From assembly GCF_027627575.1 (NCBI RefSeq), contig NZ_CP114065.1:3286001-3350000 (forward strand): a DNA stretch of 64,000 nt. Direction: 5' to 3'. Source of the stretch: Kribbella sp. CA-293567. Lineage in GTDB: Bacteria > Actinomycetota > Actinomycetes > Propionibacteriales > Kribbellaceae. The notes below the pieces were generated by a model that was given only the letters and a program-made list of their open reading frames with translations, searched no databases and was not told where the DNA came from. How positions within the stretch are numbered: position 1 is the stretch's first letter; every line of letters begins with the position of its first letter. A program made the position numbers and the translations under genes. Positions 11,511-17,845 of the stretch are shown here, piece after piece.

Positions 11511-12719
11511 GTGCCGGTACGGTTCTGGATCTTCCTCGGTGCCCGGACGGTGTCGGTCCTCGGTAGCGCCTTCGGGCCGATCGCCCTCGCGTTCGGCGTG
11601 CTCTCGCTGCCGGGTACCACGCCTGTCACCCTCGGCGTGGTACTGGCCGCCCAAGGCGTTCCGCAGCTCGCCCTGCTGCTCCTGGGTGGGGTGATCGGTG
11701 ACAGGTTCCCCCGGAACCGCGTGCTGGTGGTCGCCGAACTGGCGTCCGGTCTCGCCTATGCCGGACTCGCCACGATGTTGCTCACCGGCAAGGCACCGCT
11801 CGCCCTGTTGTGTGTGGCCGCCTTTGCCGCGGGGGCGGCCTCCGCGCTGCTGCTGCCGTCTCTCACCGGCACGGTTGCCGACCTGGTGCCGGCCGACTCG
11901 CTGCAGCGCGCGAACGGTCAACTCCGGCTGGGCACCAACTCGGCTCGCATCGGTGGCGTGCTGGCCGCAGGGGTGGTCGTCGCCTGGGCCGGACCGGGAG
12001 TTGCGCTGGCGATCGATGCGGCGACCTACTTCGTCGCGGCCGGGCTGCTGAGTGCGGTCCGGCTGACCGGTTCGCCGGGCAACGGCCGCCGCAACCTGCT
12101 CAGCGATCTGCGAGTCGGCTGGCGCGAGTTCGCGGGCAGGTCCTGGTTGTGGTCCACCGTGGTTGCGGCAGCGGTGATCAACGCGGCGTTGTCGGCAGCG
12201 TTCGGCGTCCTCGGGCCGGCCCTGGCCAAGGACCGCCTCGGCGGCGCGGTGAGCTGGTCGCTGGTACTGGCCGGCTATTCGGCCGGCATGCTGGCCGGAG
12301 TCGTGGTGGCGATCAGGTTCAAGCCACGACGGCCGCTGCCGACGGCCGTCCTGTTCGCGCCGCTGCTGGCCCTGCCGTTGCTGGCCCTCGGCTTCCGCGC
12401 ACCGGTGGCGGTCATCGTCGTCGCGGCCTTCTGCGCGGGTGTCGCGACGGACATCTTCGGTGTCCTGTGGGACACCACGATGCAGCTCGAGGTGCCGGCC
12501 GCCGCGTTGTCGCGGGTCAGCTCCTACGAGTACCTGGTTTCGCTGTCCCTGAAGCCCGTCGCGGCGGTGGTCGCGGGATCGGCAGCGGCCGGACTCGGTC
12601 CGTCCGCCGGACTGCTGCTGTTCGGCGGACTGATCGTCGTGGCCGCGGCCGGCGCGCTCGCCCACCCAGCGGTTCGGCACCACCTACCCCGACAACAAGA
12701 CCTTGGAGTCCGCCCATGA
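11511..12719 (+). CDS. MFS transporter, EntS/MFS_3-like exporter
   Basis: 402 residues with about twelve hydrophobic helices and a loop-2/3 motif GGVIGDRFPRNRVLVV typical of major facilitator exporters. The N-terminus (VRFWIFLGARTVSVLGSAFG) is that of the MFS_3/EntS group, which exports siderophores, drugs or other small molecules. GTG start at 11511, four bases after the PLP enzyme stop. Its stop overlaps the methyltransferase start (ATGA). The context suggests export of a modified amino-acid-derived compound or self-resistance; the substrate is not known. Confidence 0.88.
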   Translation: MPVRFWIFLGARTVSVLGSAFGPIALAFGVLSLPGTTPVTLGVVLAAQGVPQLALLLLGGVIGDRFPRNRVLVVAELASGLAYAGLATMLLTGKAPLALLCVAAFAAGAASALLLPSLTGTVADLVPADSLQRANGQLRLGTNSARIGGVLAAGVVVAWAGPGVALAIDAATYFVAAGLLSAVRLTGSPGNGRRNLLSDLRVGWREFAGRSWLWSTVVAAAVINAALSAAFGVLGPALAKDRLGGAVSWSLVLAGYSAGMLAGVVVAIRFKPRRPLPTAVLFAPLLALPLLALGFRAPVAVIVVAAFCAGVATDIFGVLWDTTMQLEVPAAALSRVSSYEYLVSLSLKPVAAVVAGSAAAGLGPSAGLLLFGGLIVVAAAGALAHPAVRHHLPRQQDLGVRP

Positions 12720-13462
12720 GCGAGGGATACGTCGAAGGATTCGCCCAGGCCTACGACCAGTTCTGGCAGCCCTATCCGACGAAGTCCGCGGCATCGCTGC
12801 TGAAGCTGCTGCAGAGCGCCGCGCCCGATGCCCGCGCTGTGCTGGACATCGGCTGCGGCACCGGCATCGTGGCCCAGCACCTGGTGCGGGCCGGCTACGC
12901 GGTGACCGGCCTGGACAAGTCGCCGGCGATGCTCGCCCGGGCCCGCGAACGCCTCGGCGAATCCGCTGTGCTGATCGAGGGGGATGCGGCCGACTTCGCC
13001 GTCGATGAACAGTTCCCGGTCGCGGTGTCGACGTACGACATCCCGAACCATCTGCCGGACCTGGAGCGGATCGCGGACTATCTGCGCTGTGTGTACCGGG
13101 CGGTCTCGCCAGGGGGCCTGTTCGTGTTCGACATCGCCACCGTGGTGGGGTTGCGCGGGATGAACACGGTGCAGATCCGGGAGACCGACGAGGCGATGCT
13201 GCTGTTCCGGGGCGCGCTGAACGAGTCCCTGGGGGTCGGCTTCTACCGCATCTCCGGAGTGGTCCAGGCAGCGGACGGTCGCTACGACAGGTTCGAGACC
13301 ACGATGACCAACATCGTCGTACCGGTCGACCGGCTCCTGGAGCTGCTGGCCGAGGCCGGCTGGGTGGGCAGCTACCTGGCCGCCCAGGACGACCTGCTGG
13401 CGCCGCTGACCGAGGTGCCCGGCACGCATTCGCACCTGTTCGTCGTCTCCCGCAAACCCTGA
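12716..13462 (+). CDS. Class I SAM-dependent methyltransferase
   Basis: 248 residues. Start ATG at 12716 overlaps the MFS stop and begins MSEGYVEGFAQAYDQFW; the open frame extends far upstream but only as an antisense-like shadow of the MFS gene. SAM motif I is VLDIGCGTGIVAQHL, the acidic loop is VTGLDKSPAMLA, and motif II lies near VSTYDIPNHLPDL. The Methyltransf_25-type fold is complete. Translational coupling to the exporter suggests it acts on the same small molecule as the exporter and the PLP enzyme (inference). Confidence 0.9.
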   Translation: MSEGYVEGFAQAYDQFWQPYPTKSAASLLKLLQSAAPDARAVLDIGCGTGIVAQHLVRAGYAVTGLDKSPAMLARARERLGESAVLIEGDAADFAVDEQFPVAVSTYDIPNHLPDLERIADYLRCVYRAVSPGGLFVFDIATVVGLRGMNTVQIRETDEAMLLFRGALNESLGVGFYRISGVVQAADGRYDRFETTMTNIVVPVDRLLELLAEAGWVGSYLAAQDDLLAPLTEVPGTHSHLFVVSRKP

Positions 13463-13477
13463 GCCGGCAGGTCGCGG

Positions 13478-13573
13478 ACACAGCGACAGGCAGTGGTCGC
13501 CGCCTGCAGGGCGCGCTTGCCTTGGCCGGCCGGAGCAGTGGTCGGCCAAGGTGACTACTGCCTGTCGCTGTGT
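13478..13573. terminator. Large two-tier inverted repeat between convergent genes
   Basis: Outer arms 13478-13498 and 13553-13573 match at 20 of 21 positions (ACACAGCGACAGGCAGT...). Inside, CCTTGGCCG (13520-13528) pairs with CGGCCAAGG (13543-13551). It separates the methyltransferase and phoX 3' ends and is probably a bidirectional terminator. Confidence 0.6.
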
Positions 13574-13581
13574 TCGGCGGG

Positions 13582-15021
13582 TCAGCCGAGGTAGTCGCGC
13601 CAAGGGCCGGTGATGGCCAGGGTGAGGCCCGGGCTCTGGATGTTGACGAAGAGCACCTTGCCGTCCTCGGAGAAGGCCGGGCCACAGAACTCGGAGTCGT
13701 TGAGCTGGTTGCGGGCGATCGCGTACGTCGGTCCGCCCGGTACCGAACTCAGGATGTGGCTGCTGGCGTTGCCGTCCTCGGCGAGGATCAGCGAACCCCA
13801 GGGCGTGACGGTGACGTTGTCCGGCCCGTCGAAGTTCAGGTCCTGGTACTTCGCCGTCGCGCCCTGGTCGGCGGCGTCGTTCGACGGGAAGTAGGTGACC
13901 AGCTGGATGGTCTCGGTCTTGTAGTTGTAGAACCAGACCATGCCGTCGTGCGGGACCGCGTCGGCCGGCAGATCCGTCGTACCGGAGTTGGCGTAGGAGT
14001 TGACCACGTAGACGCCGTCGTGGGTGCCCCAGACGCCCTCGAACTTCTTGCCGCGGGTGACCTGACCGTCGGTGAACTGCTTGCGGCAGGAGACCGAGAC
14101 CGCGTCGCGGTCGGGGACCGTGACCCAGGCGACCCGGAACGGCCGGAGCAGCTGGGCGGACGTCAGGTAGGCGACGTCCGGGATCGGCTTGCCGTCGTCA
14201 CCCAGGATCGCCATCGCCTCGTAGCTGCCGAAGTCGACGTCCTGCAGGTCCTTCCAGCTCTCCTTGCCGAGCCGGTAGCCGGCCGGCGCGGTCCACCGGT
14301 AGAAGAGACCGTTGGGGCCGGAGGCGTCCTCGGACAGGTAGATGTGCTGCTGGTCCCGGTCGACGGCCAGGGCCTCGTGGGCGTAGCGGCCGAGCGCCTT
14401 CAGCGGCACCGGGTGCGCGGTCTTGCCGTCGGCCCAGACCTCGAACACGTAGCCGTGGTCCTTCAGCCGGGTAGTGCCGTTGGCCTTGTTCTCGGTCTCC
14501 TCGCAGGTCAGCCAGGTGCCCCACGGGGTGTGGCCGCCGGCGCAGTTGGTGAGCGTGCCGGAGATGCCGACCCACTCGCCGTAGTTGGTGCCGTCCCGGT
14601 CGACGTCGATGACGGTGCAGCCACCGGCCGCGCCGACGCCCGCGTCGTAGACGGTGCCCGGAACCTGCGGTACGCCGAGGGCGTTGTTGCTGCCGATCTC
14701 GTGGTTCTGGATCAGCTTGTAGCGCTTGGTGCCGTTGCCGATCACCGCCATCCCGTCGTGCGCGCCCGGCGTCTTCTGGCCGGTCGTCAGGGTGGTCTGG
14801 CCGGCCTGGGTGACGACCGTGTACCTGAAGCCCGGCGGCAGCGCGAGCACGCCCTTGGGGTCGTCCATCAGCGGCGGGAACGGGCGGTTGGTCGGGAACG
14901 GCCGGGCAGCCGGCTCCGGAGTCGCCTCGGCGAGCGAGGGGACGGCGCCGACGGCGGCGAACCCGACCCCGGTGGCACCGACGGCGGCGCTGCGGAGGAC
15001 GGTACGGCGATCGAGAGACAT
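13582..15021 (-). CDS. phoX: PhoX-type phosphatase, Tat-exported
   Basis: 479 residues. Twin-arginine signal SLDRRTVLRSAAVGATGVG at the N-terminus; ATG at 15021 has AAGGAG upstream. The body is the DUF839/PhoX beta-propeller: RFPPGF-like LALPPGFRYTVV, AHDGMAVIG, LIQNHEIGSNN, GGHTPWGTWLTCEE, YFLSEDASG-like IYLSEDASGPNGLFYRW, PDNVTVTPWGSLILAEDG. PhoX enzymes are extracytoplasmic phosphomonoesterases with a Ca/Fe cofactor, folded with metal before Tat export. Likely role: phosphate release from organic phosphate. I saw no clear PHO box upstream; the gene lies 79 bases from the F420-type gene. Confidence 0.9.
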   Translation of the reverse strand: MSLDRRTVLRSAAVGATGVGFAAVGAVPSLAEATPEPAARPFPTNRPFPPLMDDPKGVLALPPGFRYTVVTQAGQTTLTTGQKTPGAHDGMAVIGNGTKRYKLIQNHEIGSNNALGVPQVPGTVYDAGVGAAGGCTVIDVDRDGTNYGEWVGISGTLTNCAGGHTPWGTWLTCEETENKANGTTRLKDHGYVFEVWADGKTAHPVPLKALGRYAHEALAVDRDQQHIYLSEDASGPNGLFYRWTAPAGYRLGKESWKDLQDVDFGSYEAMAILGDDGKPIPDVAYLTSAQLLRPFRVAWVTVPDRDAVSVSCRKQFTDGQVTRGKKFEGVWGTHDGVYVVNSYANSGTTDLPADAVPHDGMVWFYNYKTETIQLVTYFPSNDAADQGATAKYQDLNFDGPDNVTVTPWGSLILAEDGNASSHILSSVPGGPTYAIARNQLNDSEFCGPAFSEDGKVLFVNIQSPGLTLAITGPWRDYLG

Positions 15022-15100
15022 GGCGGTGCTCCTTGGACTTTCGGTGAGAGCACCGATCCTGACCCCGCCAGACGAACGGAACCTGAACGGAACAAGGCGC

Positions 15101-15550
15101 CTACCGCGGGCTGAGACGGACCACCGGGTACACCCGCTCCGACTTGCTCTGGTACTTCGCTATCCGTGGCTGCGCGGTCGCGATGAGCTGCCAGGCCTCC
15201 TCCCGTTCGGCCCCTTCGAGCCGTTCCGGCCGCACCGGTACGACGGTGCCGCCGGCCAGCTCGATCGACGCCTGCTCCGGGTGCGCCATCAGGTTGGCGA
15301 ACCAGTCGGGATGCCGGCTCCCACCCCCTGACGCGACGATCAGCCGGTTGTCCTCGGCGCCGAACCACGCCACCGGCGACTCCCGCCGCTCGCCACTTCG
15401 CCGCCCCGTCGTGTGCAGGATCAGCACCTCCATCCCCAGGAAGGCCGACCTGCCCTGCCGCACCTTGCCGTTCATCCGGGCGTTCATCCGGTGCTGCATC
15501 CAGCGCGAGAACCGTCCGGGCGTTCCTGGCTTCTTCTGCGTTTTCTCCAT
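15101..15550 (-). CDS. F420H2-dependent Ddn-family (nitroreductase-fold) protein
   Basis: 149 residues of the deazaflavin-dependent oxidoreductase family (Ddn, Rv3547-like, split beta-barrel). Motifs: LILHTTGRRSGERRESPV, LIVASGGGSRHPDWFANLMA, and a terminal RIAKYQSKSERVYPVVRL. These proteins use reduced F420 to reduce quinones or other acceptors, often at the membrane. No signal peptide; basic N-terminus. It is divergent from the VOC gene at 15721. Confidence 0.9.
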   Translation of the reverse strand: MEKTQKKPGTPGRFSRWMQHRMNARMNGKVRQGRSAFLGMEVLILHTTGRRSGERRESPVAWFGAEDNRLIVASGGGSRHPDWFANLMAHPEQASIELAGGTVVPVRPERLEGAEREEAWQLIATAQPRIAKYQSKSERVYPVVRLSPR

Positions 15551-15605
15551 GCCCTGACGCTAGGGCCGGCCTGCCGCCGGCTGCTTCTTGATTCGTGATC
15601 GATTC

Positions 15606-15634
15606 CCCTGGCGGCTGTCCCGGGCCCGCCAGGG
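15606..15634. promoter_or_regulatory. Hairpin in the divergent Ddn/VOC intergenic region
   Basis: CCCTGGCGG (15606-15614) and CCGCCAGGG (15626-15634) form a perfect 9-bp stem with an 11-nt loop. The position in the leader of the VOC gene fits an operator or attenuator; there is no direct support for either. Confidence 0.3.
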
Positions 15635-15720
15635 CGGGGACCAGGGTGTTGCACGGGTGCGACCAGTCGGGCGAAGCGGGAGATTGATGACACCAGCCGA
15701 AACCCTCAGGAGGAAGCGAA

Positions 15721-16395
15721 ATGACCACCACCGACACCAGCACCACCGCAACCACCGCCACCACGACCGGCCTCGTCGATCTGAAGCTCGAAGCCGTCGT
15801 CATCCCGGTCACGGACGTCGACCGGGCCAAGGCCTTCTACGGCGACCTCGGCTGGCGGCTGGACGCCGACTTCGCCTTCGAGAACGGCTTCCGGGTCATC
15901 CAGTACACGTCGCCGGGATCGCCCGCGTCGGTCCAGTTCGGCACCGGGATCACCACCGCGCCGGCCGGCTCCGGCCAGGGCCTCTACCTGATCGTCTCGG
16001 ACATCGAGGCGGCCCGTGCCGATCTCGCCGCCCGCGGCGCCGAGGTCAGCGAGGTGTTCCACCCGGTGGAGCCGGGCGCCCAGTTCCGTACCGACGGTTC
16101 CGGTCGCGCCAGTGGCCGCGCCGCCGAGGGTGGCAGCTACGGCTCCTTCGCCACCTTCGCCGACCCGGACGGCAACACCTGGCTGCTGCAGGAGGTCACC
16201 ACCCGGCTCCCCGGCCGCATCGACACCGGCGAGACGTCGTACGCCTCGGTGAAGGACCTCACCGACGCCCTGGTCCGCGCGGCGACCGCCCACGGCGAGC
16301 ACGAGAAGCTCACCGGCGAACACGACGAGCAGTGGCCCGAGTGGTACGCCGCTTATCTGGCCGCCGAGCAGACCGGCGCCGAACTTCCGAAGTAA
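15721..16395 (+). CDS. VOC-family protein with C-terminal extension
   Basis: 224 residues. ATG at 15721 is preceded by AGGAGG. A Thr/Ala-rich tail (MTTTDTSTTATTATTT) leads into a glyoxalase/VOC domain (KLEAVVIPVTDVDRAKAFY, FATFADPDGNTWLLQEV). After the VOC domain (about residue 165) is a 55-residue helical region (DALVRAATAHGEHEKLTGEH, EQWPEWYAAYLAAEQTG), a recurring partner in actinobacterial VOC proteins. Its twin at 17409 shares the VPV(S/T)DVDR and DPDGN motifs but lacks the tail. Substrate unknown. Confidence 0.9.
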   Translation: MTTTDTSTTATTATTTGLVDLKLEAVVIPVTDVDRAKAFYGDLGWRLDADFAFENGFRVIQYTSPGSPASVQFGTGITTAPAGSGQGLYLIVSDIEAARADLAARGAEVSEVFHPVEPGAQFRTDGSGRASGRAAEGGSYGSFATFADPDGNTWLLQEVTTRLPGRIDTGETSYASVKDLTDALVRAATAHGEHEKLTGEHDEQWPEWYAAYLAAEQTGAELPK

Positions 16396-16464
16396 CCTCG
16401 AAGGGCATGCAGGCGGCCCGGCGCCCTTCGGGCCGTCAGCCGTTTCGAGTGCCGAAGCTGGAAG

Positions 16465-17352
16465 GTGATGACGGTGGCCGGACTGCACATGCCCTCGCTC
16501 GATCGAGCGACCGGCTGGCTCAACTCCGAGCCGCTGACGCCGGAGTCGCTGCGCGGCAGCGTCGTCCTGGTGGACTTCTGGACCTTCACCTGTATCAACT
16601 GGCTGCGCGCCCAGCCGTACGTCCGGGCCTGGTCGCGCGCCTACCGCCGCGACGGCCTGGTGGTTCTCGGGGTGCACTCCCCGGAGTACGGGTTCGAACG
16701 CGACCTGGACGGGATCCGGCGGGCGATCAAGGAGCGGGAGATCGACTACCCGGTGGTCGTCGACAACGACTGCGGGATCTGGACGGCCTTCGCCAACCAC
16801 TACTGGCCCGCCCTGTACTTCGTGGACCGCGACGGCGTGATCCAGGATCACCACTTCGGGGAAGGCCGCTACGAACAGTCCGAACGGACCCTGCAGCGGC
16901 TGCTCGGCGTCGACCGGGAGCTGGTCTCCGTCGAGGGCGCCGGCATCGAGGCCGCGGCCGACTGGGCGCAGCTGCGGACTCCCGAGACCTACCTCGGCTA
17001 CGCCCGCAGCGAGCAGACCGGCGACTGGAAGATGAGCGGCGACTGGACGACCGGGGCGGAGAGCGTGCTGCTCGACCAGGCCGGCGGGCGGATCGAGCTC
17101 CGGTTCCACGCCAGGGACGCGCACCTGGTGCTGTCCTCGCGGCGCCGTGATCCGATTCCCTTCCGGGTGCTGCTCGACGGTGAGCCGCCCGGTGACTCCC
17201 ACGGTGGCGATACAGATGCTCAGGGCAACGGGTTGCTGCGGGACGGGCGGCTCTACCAGCTGATCCGGCAGCCCGGCACGGTCCGGCACCGGACGCTCGA
17301 GATCAGGTTCCTCGAGGCCGGTGCCGAGGCGTACGCCTTCACCTTCGGCTGA
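16465..17352 (+). CDS. Thioredoxin-like (DipZ/redoxin type) protein with CINW in place of CxxC
   Basis: 295 residues. The N-terminal half is a thioredoxin/redoxin fold (SVVLVDFWTFTCINWLRAQP, GLVVLGVHSPEY, YWPALYFVDRDG). The active-site motif reads C-I-N-W, so the resolving cysteine is missing; this form recurs in a known DipZ-C-like subfamily. The C-terminal half (LGYARSEQTGDWKMSGDWTT onward, RIELRFHARDAHLVLSS) resembles the carbohydrate-binding-like domain of that subfamily. No signal peptide. Start GTG 16465 or the adjacent ATG 16468; no separate strong ribosome site decides between them. Confidence 0.85.
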   Translation: MMTVAGLHMPSLDRATGWLNSEPLTPESLRGSVVLVDFWTFTCINWLRAQPYVRAWSRAYRRDGLVVLGVHSPEYGFERDLDGIRRAIKEREIDYPVVVDNDCGIWTAFANHYWPALYFVDRDGVIQDHHFGEGRYEQSERTLQRLLGVDRELVSVEGAGIEAAADWAQLRTPETYLGYARSEQTGDWKMSGDWTTGAESVLLDQAGGRIELRFHARDAHLVLSSRRRDPIPFRVLLDGEPPGDSHGGDTDAQGNGLLRDGRLYQLIRQPGTVRHRTLEIRFLEAGAEAYAFTFG

Positions 17353-17412
17353 TCAGAGCAGTTGCCGGCCGCCGCCGATCGCCACGACCGTCTGCCCTCC
17401 CGGTTGCGTCAT
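17353..17412 (-). pseudogene. Vestige of a short-chain dehydrogenase start
   Basis: A 19-codon frame, MTQPGGQTVVAIGGGRQLL, starts in ATGA overlap with the stop of the upstream VOC gene and ends at once. Its sequence resembles the first strand and glycine turn of an SDR Rossmann fold, then stops. It looks like the remains of a coupled dehydrogenase gene deleted up to the neighbouring convergent gene. Confidence 0.35.
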
Positions 17413-17759
17413 CGCTGCTCCAGGATCCATCGGTTGCCGTCCGGGTCGCTGAAAGTCGTGGTGTCGTGACCGGCCCAGCTGGTCACCGGCTCCGGCTCGG
17501 CGCCCTGGGCGAGCAGCCAGGCGCGCGCTGCCTTCAGGTCGTCGACGGTCAGCCGGGCGGTCAAAGTGCCCGGCGCGGCGGTGGTCAGGCCGGTGCCGAG
17601 AACGATCGAGCAGGCCGAGCCCGGCGGGATCAGCAGGACGAGCCGGGCATCGTGCGTTCTCTCGTCGGCGGCCAGCCGGAAGCCCAGAGCGCGGTAGAAG
17701 TGCCGGCTCCGATCGACGTCGGACACCGGTACGACGATGGCCCCCAGTCGGTAGTCCAC
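17409..17759 (-). CDS. Small VOC-family protein
   Basis: 116 residues. GTG at 17759 is chosen because AAGGAG lies about 8 bases upstream and the VOC fold begins immediately (VDYRLGAIVVPVSDVDRSRH). Open frame continues upstream without a good ribosome site. Ends DTTTFSDPDGNRWILEQR, the classic last strand of the fold. One betaalphabetabetabeta pair set only, so it probably works as a dimer. Ligand unknown. Related to the VOC protein at 15721. Confidence 0.88.
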   Translation of the reverse strand: MDYRLGAIVVPVSDVDRSRHFYRALGFRLAADERTHDARLVLLIPPGSACSIVLGTGLTTAAPGTLTARLTVDDLKAARAWLLAQGAEPEPVTSWAGHDTTTFSDPDGNRWILEQR

Positions 17760-17845
17760 GGCTCCACTCCTTCGCGCTGCCTGTCCTCCCATCGTGGCGG
17801 CCGGCCGCAGTCGTCGCGCCCGTGGAACCCCCTGGTCCCGGCCGG

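Noticed and set aside
11511..12719. EntS-like MFS as the missing vibrioferrin exporter
   Set aside because: It is more than 30 kb away, inside a different operon and without an iron box; family resemblance alone is weak.
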